Shown piece after piece: positions 1 through 8,547 of a stretch of DNA of 22,975 nt. The stretch covers positions 1 to 22,975 of the forward strand of contig DAOLDL010000047.1 of assembly GCA_035327305.1 (NCBI GenBank), in the 5' to 3' direction. The position numbers and the translations under genes are program-made. The notes beneath the pieces are model-generated. The model did not search any database and was not told where the DNA came from. It worked only from the letters and a program-made list of their open reading frames with translations. This stretch comes from CALMUP01 sp035327305 (lineage in GTDB: Bacteria; Verrucomicrobiota; Kiritimatiellia; CAIVKH01). Each line of letters starts with the position of its first letter. The stretch's first letter is position 1.

Positions 1-92
1 ACAACCTCGCGTTATGTCGAGCATTTCGCAACGCCTTCCAGCCGAAATGACTGCGGCTCGGCGCCGCCAGCAACTTCGGTTTTCGGGTTTAA
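1..92 (+). pseudogene. Possible 3' end of an FGE-sulfatase (SUMF1)-like gene with in-frame TGA
   Basis: The reading frame beginning at base 3 gives NLALCRAFRNAFQPK, then TGA at 48-50, then LRLGAASNFGFRV and TAA at 90-92. The pattern CRxxxRN...GFRV resembles the extreme C-terminus of formylglycine-generating-enzyme (FGE/SUMF1) domain proteins, which typically end in a GFRx motif. If so, the gene starts outside the window and an in-frame stop removes its last 13 codons, including GFRV. TGA could have come from TGG or CGA by one substitution. The other two forward frames are also open over most of this stretch, so the frame choice rests on the motif alone. It could also be a non-coding relic or a base error. 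A related GFRV-encoding sequence lies at the other window end on the minus strand. Confidence 0.4.
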
Positions 93-158
93 CAAACAAC
101 AAAGGGCTTGATTATTGACGTTCGGAGGGGTATCCATGGTGGTCAAGGGACGTTCCGA

Positions 159-1361
159 ATGAATTGGCGAAGAATAGCCTGGTTTTCAGGCACATTGATG
201 ATTCTGGCGCTGGTGGCCGTGATGGCGACCGGCTACCGGTCTTTTCGGCTCTACAGCACAGTATCCGATGTCCAGGCTCAAGTAAGATACCTGATCGATT
301 CCGGGGCAACCATTGGGCAAACATCGGCCGACTCCGCATTATCATCAGCATACCTGGAAATTATCTTCGGCGATGATCCCGAACTCCTGAACCAACTCAA
401 AGCTGTCGTTGATCGAGGCATGGCCGCCATGCCGGATGTACAGCAGGGAGAAATATCGTCGATTATTGTAACCTATCGTAAAAATGGCGATGACCGCATA
501 GAAAACGTCGTCGCCAACATCATGGGTGGCTTTCCGCTGGGCCGACGTAACATCAGCATGCATCGCGATGGTTTTTTCGCCAACCAGATCGATCAAAACC
601 TTTGGCAGACCGGGGATTCCGCTCTGCGATTTTTAGGCCGGGATTTGGCGGTCTGGGCCAATAATGAAGATGACGAGCGGGATCAACGCGAGCTGATCGA
701 AGCTATTTTTGCCGGGGAAGTCCTTGTCGTGGCCAACAGCATCACGGATAAACCCATGTACTTCACCGCTGTTTTCCCGGCACCCCGCCAGATCGTCCCG
801 GCCAAAATGAGAAATCATGTCCGCGCCATCCTGTTGAATGGCTACCTGTCGGCGGAACGGGGATCGATGGAATTGGTGGTTCTAGCCGACAACGAACGTT
901 CGACAGCATTGATCAGCTCCATGATGCACGACCTTAAAATCTCCATACTTGTGGGACTTCGGACACGGTTTCGCGGCGTGATGGAAGACACCCCCTGGGG
1001 TCCAAGCATTCCTGTGTGGTGGGCTTATGAAATGGCCAATACCGTGGAAGACATGGAATTGGTTCGCCGCGACCGCACAGTTCGACTTTCTACGCGGTTT
1101 GAACGTAGAATGGTCAATGCCACACTTAAAACCATTGAGCGTTTTGGGCGTGATTATTCGCAGATCAGAGGCGTACAAGAGGAAAAACTAGATCCTCGCG
1201 TTGTCGATGCCCGCCTGCGTTCGACAAAACCTGGTCACTATTGGAGCGATGCTCACCGATGGGGACCTGACTGGCCGATTGGCGTATCAACCAATATCCT
1301 GATCCGCAGGCCAGGGGATGAGGAACGATCCTTCGATTCTGCGCCTCCAGTCACCCGTTAA
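159..1361 (+). CDS. Hypothetical membrane-anchored protein
   Basis: I do not recognise this protein. It is about 400 residues from the ATG at 159. One hydrophobic segment (WFSGTLMILALVAVMATGY) lies near the N-terminus after a short basic stretch (NWRR), which predicts a single membrane anchor with the rest in the periplasm. The remaining sequence is soluble and mixed alpha/beta in character, with no catalytic motif I can name. It ends in a basic, Trp- and Pro-rich tail. An in-frame TTG at 108 would add 17 residues. I prefer the ATG because AGGGA lies about 9 bases upstream of it, whereas the purine run AAAGGG almost touches the TTG, and the extra residues would put a non-hydrophobic extension before the anchor. 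The next gene starts 170 bases downstream on the same strand and also encodes an envelope protein, so the two may work together. Confidence 0.75.
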   Translation: MNWRRIAWFSGTLMILALVAVMATGYRSFRLYSTVSDVQAQVRYLIDSGATIGQTSADSALSSAYLEIIFGDDPELLNQLKAVVDRGMAAMPDVQQGEISSIIVTYRKNGDDRIENVVANIMGGFPLGRRNISMHRDGFFANQIDQNLWQTGDSALRFLGRDLAVWANNEDDERDQRELIEAIFAGEVLVVANSITDKPMYFTAVFPAPRQIVPAKMRNHVRAILLNGYLSAERGSMELVVLADNERSTALISSMMHDLKISILVGLRTRFRGVMEDTPWGPSIPVWWAYEMANTVEDMELVRRDRTVRLSTRFERRMVNATLKTIERFGRDYSQIRGVQEEKLDPRVVDARLRSTKPGHYWSDAHRWGPDWPIGVSTNILIRRPGDEERSFDSAPPVTR

Positions 1362-1455
1362 TCCGGGCTTTTTCCACCTGAAAGTTGCCCCCTTCCCTGC
1401 ATCCAGAATCTGTTCGTACTGGATTAGAGGATTATTACCAACAGGTAAAAATCAC

Positions 1456-1484
1456 TTGATCAACACTTTCGGGCTGGTCATAAA
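1456..1484 (+). promoter_or_regulatory. Candidate sigma-70 promoter before the propeller gene
   Basis: TTGATC at 1456-1461 and CATAAA at 1479-1484 are separated by exactly 17 bases, each matching the -35/-10 consensus at four of six positions. This lies in the 170-base gap between the two envelope genes. The rest of the gap shows no clear terminator. Matches of this quality occur by chance, so this is only a candidate. Confidence 0.25.
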
Positions 1485-1517
1485 GGGCTTTTATTCTCTA
1501 TAGTCATGGTTTATTTT

Positions 1518-1530
1518 ACGGAAATTCCGT
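1518..1530. repeat. Small palindrome abutting the start codon
   Basis: ACGGAA-A-TTCCGT is a perfect inverted repeat with 6-base arms and a single central base, ending one base before the ATG at 1532. It occupies the ribosome-binding region, and the only purine-rich Shine-Dalgarno-like string (ACGGAA) is its left arm. It could be an operator or an RNA hairpin affecting translation. It is short enough to be chance. Confidence 0.3.
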
Positions 1531-1531
1531 C

Positions 1532-2911
1532 ATGGGTTTTTTGAGGCGACGAATTCTATATCTGAATATCGCAGAGGGCAGAGGCAAGATTTCTGTTTTA
1601 TTTCTTGCCTCTTTCTGCATTCTCCATTCCGCCCAGGCCATTGATTTCAACATTAACCAGATATCCATGACCAACCGGATAAACCGTGACCCGGTAATCA
1701 GCGAAACCGGGCTGGCGGCATGGATGTATTTCGACACAAACAATATAATATCCGCTCATTCAGAAATTGCCGTTTACTTTGACAATCGGCGACGAGACTT
1801 GACTGAAGATGTGGGCAATCTTTTTTATGGCGCGTCCAAACCCGTCGTTCACAGCAACCAATTGATATTTGTCGCCAATTACCGGAAGTCTGAAGGCGAT
1901 ATCACGTGGGTGCTAAGAGAAGTCATGGACCGGGATAACGGTGATATTCGAGAACTACCCGCAATGTATGAAGCAAGGGTCGAGGGCGACGAACAAGTAT
2001 TCATCGCCATCCCAACCGACGCCACCGCCACGAATGAAAGTGGAATGCCGGTCGTCGGCATGCAAACCAACGCGGCCAGACGCGTACCCAGCGGCGAGGC
2101 GGAACTATGGTCATGGAAAATAGGCGATACTGATATCCTTCGGGTAACACACGATCGCCGAAATGATTTTAATCCTGACCTCTGGGGTAACACCATCGTC
2201 TGGCAAAAAGCAAAAGGCTGGCCTTTCGGATGGGAAATTATGGCGCTGATCGCCACCAACCGCATGCAAATGACCACCAACTATTATTATGACATGGGCG
2301 CCAAGGTGCATGGCGACAAAATCGTCTGGTATGGCTGGGATGGTTTCGATTACGAAATATTCATGTACGACAGCGTGTTGAATGAAACCATTCAAATTAC
2401 TTCCAACCGTTTCGATGATGTGGCGCCTTCAATTTGGGGTGATGTTATCGTCTGGGAAGGTTATTCGTCGGCAGAAGCGGACATCTATATGTGGCGCACC
2501 GGCCACGTGACTCGCGTCAGCCACGATCCCGACAATCCGATGCGCTTTATAGAAGATGACCTTTATCCCCGAATCTGGAACAACAAAATCGTCTGGCAAA
2601 GTTTTGACGGCGACGACTTTGAGATTTATTTATATGACATCAACCGGGGTGAATTCACCCAGGTCACCGCAAACCGCTTCGATGATACAAACCCCGAAAT
2701 TCACGACGATCTGATTGTGTGGATGGGCTATTACGACAATTGGGATTCGGAAATTTTTTATGCAGACCTTCGCGCCAGCGGCCCATTAACTCCAGTGCGC
2801 CTCACCACCAATGACGAAGATGATCGCGACCCAAAAACCGCGAGTCGACGCATCATCTGGGTATCCGAACGGGACAACCAGACCCATATCATGCTTGCCG
2901 AACCGCGCTGA
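1532..2911 (+). CDS. Secreted TolB-like beta-propeller protein
   Basis: The protein has 459 residues. The N-terminus has a basic stretch (RRR, residues 5-7), a hydrophobic core (ISVLFLASFCIL, about 20-31) and an AQA site at 34-36, consistent with a Sec signal peptide cut before residue 37. The mature part contains six copies of an (I/V)-V-W-like strand at residues 222-224, 264-266, 306-308, 353-355, 395-397 and 441-443, spaced about 42-47 residues apart. Each is preceded by an Asp-rich turn such as NRFDD (292-296 and 382-386) and followed by an E-I-(F/Y) strand. This is the layout of TolB-type six-bladed propeller repeats. Such proteins are usually periplasmic or surface scaffolds that bind proteins or glycans, and no enzyme motif is visible. 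The first 200 residues are less regular and may form a separate domain or degenerate blades. It is not TolB itself, since no pal/tolA genes adjoin it. Confidence 0.7.
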   Translation: MGFLRRRILYLNIAEGRGKISVLFLASFCILHSAQAIDFNINQISMTNRINRDPVISETGLAAWMYFDTNNIISAHSEIAVYFDNRRRDLTEDVGNLFYGASKPVVHSNQLIFVANYRKSEGDITWVLREVMDRDNGDIRELPAMYEARVEGDEQVFIAIPTDATATNESGMPVVGMQTNAARRVPSGEAELWSWKIGDTDILRVTHDRRNDFNPDLWGNTIVWQKAKGWPFGWEIMALIATNRMQMTTNYYYDMGAKVHGDKIVWYGWDGFDYEIFMYDSVLNETIQITSNRFDDVAPSIWGDVIVWEGYSSAEADIYMWRTGHVTRVSHDPDNPMRFIEDDLYPRIWNNKIVWQSFDGDDFEIYLYDINRGEFTQVTANRFDDTNPEIHDDLIVWMGYYDNWDSEIFYADLRASGPLTPVRLTTNDEDDRDPKTASRRIIWVSERDNQTHIMLAEPR

Positions 2912-2912
2912 C

Positions 2913-4448
2913 CTAGACCTGCCATTGACGATCCAGAGAGCGATATTGAATCGCTTCGGATATGTGTTCTTCAACAATATCCTCGACGCCCGCAAGATCG
3001 GCTACGGTTCGCGCAACCTTGAGTATACGGTCATACGCGCGAGCGCTGAAATTCAATTCCGTGATCGCCATTTTGAGCAGGCTTTGCGGCCCATCCCCCA
3101 ACCGGCAATGTTTTTGGATTTCCCGCGACCGCATCTGGGCATTACAGGTTACATGCTTGAGTGTTTTGAAACGATCGTGCTGAATGAGTCGCGCGGCGAC
3201 TACGCGTTCGCGAATTTTTTCCGACGGCTCGCCTTTACCCATGGATGACAAGTCCTGGTAACTTACAGCCGGCACTTCAATTTGAATATCCATCCGATCG
3301 AGCAAAGGCCCGGATATCTTCGACCGGTAACGCTGAATCTGCGGTGGTGAGCAACGACATTCACGCTTGATATCGCCATGATATCCGCACGGACACGGAT
3401 TCATCGCGGCAACCAGCATAAAGCGACAGGGGAATGTCAAACTTGCCGCGGCCCTGGAAATCGTCACAATACCGTCCTCCAGTGGCTGACGCATCACTTC
3501 CAAAACATTGCGGTGAAACTCGGGAAGTTCATCCAGAAACAACACGCCATGATGGGCGAGACTCACCTCTCCGGGCATTGGATGCGAGCCGCCACCGAGC
3601 AACCCCGCGTCGGATATGGTGTGGTGCGGCGTCCGAAACGGACGGCGGGCCACCAATGCCTGATGCGGTGGAAGCATACCGGCAATACTGTGAATCTTGG
3701 TGGTCTCAAGCGCCTCTTCCAAACTTAGCGGAGGCAAAATTGTAGGCACCCGTTTGGCCAACATGCTTTTTCCGGTTCCCGGCGGACCGATTGCAAGGAG
3801 GTTATGTCCGCCGGCCACGGCAACTTCTACGGCGCGTTTTGCATTTTCCTGCCCTTTTACGTCGCAATAATCCTCATCGTAGTTTGCGTGATTGGAAAAA
3901 AAGTTTCGTTGGTCGATCGAACAAGGTTGAATGGAGGTTTTTCCCGCCAGGAAATCGGCGGCTTCCCGCAACGTTCGCACCGGATAAACAGGAAGACCGG
4001 CGACCACGGCGGCTTCTTCGGTATTGTCGGGCGGAACCAACATGCCGCGGCACCCATTTGCTCTCGCCATTAAAGCAATCGGCAACGCGCCGCGTATGCG
4101 GCGAACTTCTCCGCTTAACGCCAATTCCCCGACGACACATAACGATCCCAAACTGTTCTCCGGAATTCCTTCCGTTGCGGCGATCATACCCAAGGCGATC
4201 GGCAAATCAAAACTTGGCCCCTCCTTCTTGATATCGGCCGGGGCGAGGTTGATGGTGGTTCGGCCGATCGGTGGTGCGAAGCCGGAATTGATCATGGCCG
4301 TCCAAACCCGATCGGAACTTTCCTTTACGGCGGCATCGGGAAGTCCCACGACAACGACCTTGGTGTCACCGTGCCCGGCATTGACTTCAATCTCCACCGG
4401 ATAAGCATCCACGCCATAAACGGCGCCGGAAAATATTTTGGCCAACAT
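2913..4448 (-). CDS. comM: YifB/ComM family Mg-chelatase-like AAA+ ATPase
   Basis: The 511 residues match the usual length of the YifB/ComM family. An N-terminal ChlI-like domain (about 20-140) is followed by a Mg-chelatase-type AAA+ module. Walker A is GPPGTGKS at 221-228, Walker B is FLDE at 304-307, the family signature MNPCPCG is at 349-355 and GPLLDRMD is at 380-387. The C-terminal Mg-chelatase helical domain runs to the end. ComM is a DNA helicase that promotes branch migration during integration of DNA taken up by transformation. The family is also widespread in bacteria not known to be competent. On the minus strand AAGGAC lies about 10 bases before the ATG, supporting this start. The gene lies downstream of the helicase gene, after a 158-base gap. 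It converges on the propeller gene, with one base between the two stop codons and no space for a terminator. Confidence 0.93.
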   Translation of the reverse strand: MLAKIFSGAVYGVDAYPVEIEVNAGHGDTKVVVVGLPDAAVKESSDRVWTAMINSGFAPPIGRTTINLAPADIKKEGPSFDLPIALGMIAATEGIPENSLGSLCVVGELALSGEVRRIRGALPIALMARANGCRGMLVPPDNTEEAAVVAGLPVYPVRTLREAADFLAGKTSIQPCSIDQRNFFSNHANYDEDYCDVKGQENAKRAVEVAVAGGHNLLAIGPPGTGKSMLAKRVPTILPPLSLEEALETTKIHSIAGMLPPHQALVARRPFRTPHHTISDAGLLGGGSHPMPGEVSLAHHGVLFLDELPEFHRNVLEVMRQPLEDGIVTISRAAASLTFPCRFMLVAAMNPCPCGYHGDIKRECRCSPPQIQRYRSKISGPLLDRMDIQIEVPAVSYQDLSSMGKGEPSEKIRERVVAARLIQHDRFKTLKHVTCNAQMRSREIQKHCRLGDGPQSLLKMAITELNFSARAYDRILKVARTVADLAGVEDIVEEHISEAIQYRSLDRQWQV

Positions 4449-4560
4449 GGGTTAAACGTCCTTAAAAGCCGGAAACCGTACAGGTAAAGCGCTCCACCCG
4501 CAAGGAGGAATGTCGCTCAATCGTAAAGATACCTCCAACGGATGTTGATGAATCATCGGG

Positions 4561-4591
4561 AGTGCGGCGCCACTACACCACCAGCCGCACT
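4561..4591 (-). terminator. Possible hairpin after the helicase gene
   Basis: AGTGCGGC at 4561-4568 and GCCGCACT at 4584-4591 form a perfect 8-bp GC-rich stem with a 15-base loop, starting 15 bases beyond the helicase stop codon in the direction of minus-strand transcription. No T-run follows, so it is not a classical intrinsic terminator. It may be a partial terminator or a processing or stability hairpin in the 158-base gap before comM. I see nothing else convincing in the gap. Confidence 0.35.
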
Positions 4592-4606
4592 GCCGGAGTG
4601 ACGGAT

Positions 4607-6553
4607 TTAGTAGTATGATCGGCCGGGTCGGACAGATTGCAACATGTGTTCCGGAATTTCCATGATGAACCGTGACGGCATATACATTTGCATACCGCCG
4701 TCACGGGTTCGACGAAATCTCGGACAACAAAGGTACAACTCATCGCGCGCACGGGTAGTGGCGACGTAGAATAGACGACGTTCCTCGGAGACATCGCCAT
4801 CGTCCATCATGGTTTTTTGTGAGGGAAACAATCCTTCCATCACCCACAAGATAAATACCGCGCCCCACTCCAAACCCTTGGCTTGATGAATGGTGCTCAA
4901 CCGGATCGCCTTAAACGCGGCGTCATCACCGGTCGGTTCGTTGTCGAGATTGCTTTGAAGCGCGACTTCACTCAAAAATTCCGCAACGGTTTCGTACCGG
5001 GTGGTAAAGCGAATCAATTCATCCACGTCTTCCATCCGGCGATCAGAATTATCAAACATGGTCAACGCATGCGCGCGGTAAAACTCTTCGACAAACATGG
5101 AGATGATTTCCGACGGATGTACCTTGGGTCGGTCATTGAACAGCAACGCCATTTTTTCATGAACCGGTTGCCAGATTTCCCGCGCGGCGGTGGGAAGTGC
5201 ATGGAAAAGCTGGTCCCGGTCGGCTGTGGATTGCGGATCAAACCGTCTCCCCGTTTTTTCCCAGACCTTGGACACCGTTTTAGGTCCGAGCTTCGGGAAC
5301 ATTTCGAACATGCGGCCAAACGCCAATTCATCCATGGGGTTTCCGACCAAACGCAACAGGCAACAAACATCCTTGATATGGGCCTGTTCAAAAAAGCGGA
5401 CACCAGATGTGATCACATACGGAATTCGATTTTTCGCGAGGTGGATTTGCAATTCCATCGCATGGAAATGAGAACGATACAGGACGGCGATTTCGCGGGC
5501 TGGCGTACCCATGGCCAAACAGCGTCGAACCTGTTCCACCACATACGTTGCCTGGTGGTCGCCGTCCTGCAATTGGGCCAGACGGGGTTTCTGCGCCGGA
5601 CCGCGAACGGCCTTGAGACTTTTTTGAAATTGCTCCGGATTTCCGGCAATACAGGCATTCGCCACATCGAGAATTTCCGGAACGCTACGGTAGTTGGTTA
5701 CGAGCTGGTAAATTTTTGCCTCGGGGTAACGTTTGGGAAAATTCATGATGTTGCGGAAATCGGCGCCGCGCCAGGAATAGATGCTCTGAAAATCATCCCC
5801 CACCACCATGAGATTCCGATGATGACGCGCCAATGAATCGACCCATTCCGCCTGAATGGTGTTTGTATCCTGGTATTCATCTACCATCACATATCGAAAC
5901 CGTTCGCTGTACCGCTCTTGAATTTCCGGACGCTCCTGGAACAACTTAAGCCCATTCGCCAGAAGGTCGTCGAAATCCATGGCGTTCAGCGTTTTCTTAC
6001 GTTCGTTGTAAATCCGATGAACTTTCACCACATCTTCGGAACGAATAAATGACGCATTGGCAAAACGATCTTCGGCCATTTGTTCGAGGGAGTCGGAACG
6101 ACTGGCGGCCAAACCGTACAGCGACAGCAACACCTCCGGTTTGGGGAACATTTTGGGCGGAAGTTTGAGGTCTTCAATGGTAAGTTTGACCAACCGTTTG
6201 GCGTCATCTTCATCGAGAATGGAATAGTCGCGTCCATAACCGATCAAGTCCGCATGCATACGAAGCATGCGGTTGGCCATGTGATGAAACGTGCCGCCCC
6301 ATAATCCTCCCACCGCTTCGCCGACCAAGCCGTGCGCACGCTCGAGCATCTCGCGGGCCGCCTTGTTGGTGAAGGTCAACAGGAGAATCCGCCGCGGGTC
6401 GATACCCTGCTCCACCAGCCAGGCAACGCGATACGTTAATGTGCGGGTCTTCCCGGTTCCGGCCGCGGCGATGATGAGCACGGGGCCGTCCGGCGCCTGC
6501 ACGGCCTGCAACTGCTCATCGTTGAGTTCCCGATCGAAAGCAATGCCGGTCAT
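4607..6553 (-). CDS. UvrD/PcrA/Rep-like superfamily 1A DNA helicase
   Basis: This is a 3'-5' ATP-dependent DNA helicase of 648 residues. Visible SF1A motifs in order are Walker A AAAGTGKT (29-36), the Ia region LTFTNKAA (59-66), Walker B VMVDEYQDTN (222-231), motif III GDDFQSIYSWRGA (252-264), NYRS (287-290), motif V LSTIHQAKGLEW (552-563) and motif VI RRLFYVATTRA (592-602). All catalytic residues appear intact. It is about 70-80 residues shorter than typical UvrD/PcrA. It ends soon after motif VI and lacks the flexible C-terminal tail that in PcrA/UvrD contacts RNA polymerase and other partners, so its exact subfamily is uncertain. The start ATG overlaps the upstream yihY-like stop by four bases (ATGA), which implies translational coupling. 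The likely role is repair or replication-fork processing. Confidence 0.92.
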   Translation of the reverse strand: MTGIAFDRELNDEQLQAVQAPDGPVLIIAAAGTGKTRTLTYRVAWLVEQGIDPRRILLLTFTNKAAREMLERAHGLVGEAVGGLWGGTFHHMANRMLRMHADLIGYGRDYSILDEDDAKRLVKLTIEDLKLPPKMFPKPEVLLSLYGLAASRSDSLEQMAEDRFANASFIRSEDVVKVHRIYNERKKTLNAMDFDDLLANGLKLFQERPEIQERYSERFRYVMVDEYQDTNTIQAEWVDSLARHHRNLMVVGDDFQSIYSWRGADFRNIMNFPKRYPEAKIYQLVTNYRSVPEILDVANACIAGNPEQFQKSLKAVRGPAQKPRLAQLQDGDHQATYVVEQVRRCLAMGTPAREIAVLYRSHFHAMELQIHLAKNRIPYVITSGVRFFEQAHIKDVCCLLRLVGNPMDELAFGRMFEMFPKLGPKTVSKVWEKTGRRFDPQSTADRDQLFHALPTAAREIWQPVHEKMALLFNDRPKVHPSEIISMFVEEFYRAHALTMFDNSDRRMEDVDELIRFTTRYETVAEFLSEVALQSNLDNEPTGDDAAFKAIRLSTIHQAKGLEWGAVFILWVMEGLFPSQKTMMDDGDVSEERRLFYVATTRARDELYLCCPRFRRTRDGGMQMYMPSRFIMEIPEHMLQSVRPGRSYY

Positions 6554-7896
6554 GATTCGCGCGCCGAAATGGGATGTTCATCGAGTAATTGTTGAAGTGA
6601 GATGCCCTCCAGCGCGCCGCCCAGTCCGCGATCGAGGCACTCCATGGCGGCAAAAACCGCCGGGGCGTCGCCGCCAAAACCGTAACGCTCGGGACCGACG
6701 CCATCCTGATTAACCAAATCAACGATTTGCTTCAGCGTAACATCGGAAAGAGGTCGCCGCAAAAGATACCCCGGCTCGGGTCCGGCAGTTTCGACCAGGA
6801 TATCGCCACGCACCAACAGCCGTATGATTTCGTTGATCAATCGCACGGGGATGCGATGCAATTGCGCAAATTCGACGGCATTAAACAACGACCTGCCGCG
6901 CAGGAACGCTTCACCGGCCTGCAGACAAATGGAGAAGGCCAGCATGATCCGGGCGCGGTTGTTGGCATGTCCGGCACTGCGCTCCAAATCGTATGTTGCG
7001 TGATTCTGCAGAGCAAAGCACAACTCGGCGCCCAGCAGAATGATCACCCAACTCACATACAACCAGGCAAGAAAAATCGGCACCGAGGCGAACGTCCCGT
7101 AAATGGCATTGTTGCGTGCCACACCGATTTGCAAACTGACATAAATGCTTTGCCATCCGAGCCAAAGCAATGCGGTAATAATCGCGCTGATGAGCGCGGG
7201 TCGGACGCGAATCGACGTGTTTGGAACAAATATAAACAAAAAGAAAATCGCGACCGTTGTCATGATAAACGGGGTTAATTGCAGAAGCCCCCGGTAGATC
7301 CATGCGGCCTCGCCAAGGCGGGCGATTACGGTTTCACTCGAGAGCGATGCGTTCATTGTGAACGCGATCAGGATCAAAACCGGAACAACCACGATTATGC
7401 TGATGTAATTGACAAATCGGCGCCAGAAAGCGCGCGAGGATTTGATGCCCCAGACTTGATTGAACGATCCTTCGATACTGCTAAGCACCTGAACCACGGT
7501 CAGGAATAACACCACCACCGCCACCCAGCCAAGCGCCCAGAAATTTGTTCGATTCACAATGTCGAACATCTGTTCGATGAACGCCTGAAACTCCTCGGGC
7601 ATGGATTCCATGTTGTCCTGAACACGGAGAATAAATTCCTCGCCCGCGCCCAACCCTTTCAGCAGGGAAAGCGCAATGGCGAGTATGGGAACGAGGGAAA
7701 CCAGACTGGCAAACGTCAGCGCGGAAGCCTGAACCGTCAGGTTGTCGTCACGGAAGCCGCGCACGACAAGTTCGGATATCCGGAACAGACGTTTGATAAG
7801 GGCCTTGATGCCGGTAAGCGATGAAAGCTCGGAAACCCATACATCATGAACGATGAATTGCCGCGCTTTCCGGAAAAATTCCTTCACGGTTTTCAT
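6550..7896 (-). CDS. yihY: YihY/BrkB (UPF0761) family inner-membrane protein
   Basis: This 448-residue protein has six likely membrane segments at about 57-80, 120-142, 163-182, 207-225, 236-255 and 267-290. Family signatures include LTVQASALTFASLVSLVP near residue 53 and the stretch FVPNTSIRVRPALISAI near 223. The last 150 residues are soluble and resemble a winged-helix-like domain found in longer YihY relatives. The family was once named RNase BN in error, and its physiological function is not established. Both ends overlap neighbours by four bases: its ATG overlaps the NUDIX stop and its stop overlaps the helicase start. It is therefore almost certainly co-transcribed with both, although the functional link between a membrane protein and DNA or nucleotide enzymes is unclear. 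Confidence 0.88.
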   Translation of the reverse strand: MKTVKEFFRKARQFIVHDVWVSELSSLTGIKALIKRLFRISELVVRGFRDDNLTVQASALTFASLVSLVPILAIALSLLKGLGAGEEFILRVQDNMESMPEEFQAFIEQMFDIVNRTNFWALGWVAVVVLFLTVVQVLSSIEGSFNQVWGIKSSRAFWRRFVNYISIIVVVPVLILIAFTMNASLSSETVIARLGEAAWIYRGLLQLTPFIMTTVAIFFLFIFVPNTSIRVRPALISAIITALLWLGWQSIYVSLQIGVARNNAIYGTFASVPIFLAWLYVSWVIILLGAELCFALQNHATYDLERSAGHANNRARIMLAFSICLQAGEAFLRGRSLFNAVEFAQLHRIPVRLINEIIRLLVRGDILVETAGPEPGYLLRRPLSDVTLKQIVDLVNQDGVGPERYGFGGDAPAVFAAMECLDRGLGGALEGISLQQLLDEHPISARES

Positions 7897-8450
7897 CCTT
7901 TGATTTTTCCCGCTCGTTCATGCTCCAGAAACATGGCCCAGGCGCCAAGCGTCTTGGCGTCGCTTATTTCACCGGAGCAAATGGCTGACGCGATTTCTTC
8001 ACGCGTCATCATGACCAGATGAAGGCGCTCATCGTGATCCAACTCGGCGGGACGCGATTCCGACTCCAATTCAGCGAAGTAAATGCCGACTTTCTCATCA
8101 ACATATCCGGGTGAAGCGTACAAGACTCCGAGGCGGGTGATGGCAGTCGCATCAAATCCGGTTTCTTCACGGAGTTCGCGGCGGGCGGCGACTTCCGACG
8201 CCTCACCGGGATCCAGAAGCCCCGCGACCACTTCCGTCATTTCCATCTCAACCGCCTTGCGGTATTGGCGAACCAGGGCGAATCGACCATCAGGATGCCG
8301 GGCCAAAACCCCGATCGAACCGGGATGTCGGATAATCTCCCGATAGGCTTTGCGCCCATCCTCAAGCTCGATGTCGTGTTGCTCCAGCGTCAGCATTTTC
8401 CCGCGAAACACTTCTTTCCTGGAAACGGTATGTTCACTGAACGATGTCAT
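7893..8450 (-). CDS. NUDIX hydrolase, ADP-ribose pyrophosphatase type
   Basis: The 185-residue protein contains a complete Nudix box from G77 to F99: G77, E83, then R91-E92-L93-R94-E95-E96-x-G98. The two Glu of REx-EE bind the catalytic metals. The N-terminal strand pattern, the VRQYR motif at 60-64 and the Pro-Gly (SPGYVDE, 113-119) downstream of the box fit the NudF/ADP-ribose pyrophosphatase branch, which hydrolyses ADP-ribose to AMP and ribose-5-phosphate. Substrate cannot be proved from sequence. It is the first gene of the minus-strand block and overlaps the yihY-like gene by ATGA. It is divergent from dgt across 97 bases. No strong Shine-Dalgarno sequence is seen before the ATG. Confidence 0.88.
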   Translation of the reverse strand: MTSFSEHTVSRKEVFRGKMLTLEQHDIELEDGRKAYREIIRHPGSIGVLARHPDGRFALVRQYRKAVEMEMTEVVAGLLDPGEASEVAARRELREETGFDATAITRLGVLYASPGYVDEKVGIYFAELESESRPAELDHDERLHLVMMTREEIASAICSGEISDAKTLGAWAMFLEHERAGKIKG

Positions 8451-8473
8451 TGCCGGTGATAGTAAACGGGAAT

Positions 8474-8483
8474 GGAACGTTCC
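8474..8483. repeat. Palindrome in the NUDIX/dgt divergent gap
   Basis: GGAACGTTCC is a perfect 10-bp palindrome in the 97-base gap between the divergent NUDIX and dgt genes. A shared operator is possible. It is too compact for a Gram-positive-type LexA box (GAAC-N4-GTTC). TATAAC at 8538-8543 resembles a -10 element but lies too close to the dgt ATG for a normal leader, so I do not call a promoter here. Confidence 0.25.
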
Positions 8484-8547
8484 TTCAATCTTTGATTATT
8501 CACCTGCCGATTGACCGGATCATCGGTTCTGCCGTACTATAACGCCA

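Noticed and set aside
4502..4545. AAGGAGG followed by ATG and a 12-codon frame on the plus strand
   Set aside because: The Shine-Dalgarno-like run is only one base from the ATG, the frame ends after 12 codons with no attenuator, and all surrounding transcription is on the minus strand.
4883..5836. Long plus-strand open frame (317 codons) opposite the helicase gene
   Set aside because: It lies wholly antisense to a helicase with all motifs intact, and its translation shows no recognisable domain. It is a codon-bias shadow.
8511..8543. TTGACC...TATAAC as a dgt promoter
   Set aside because: The spacer is 21 bases and the implied start would fall at or after the ATG, so it cannot serve the annotated start in the usual way.
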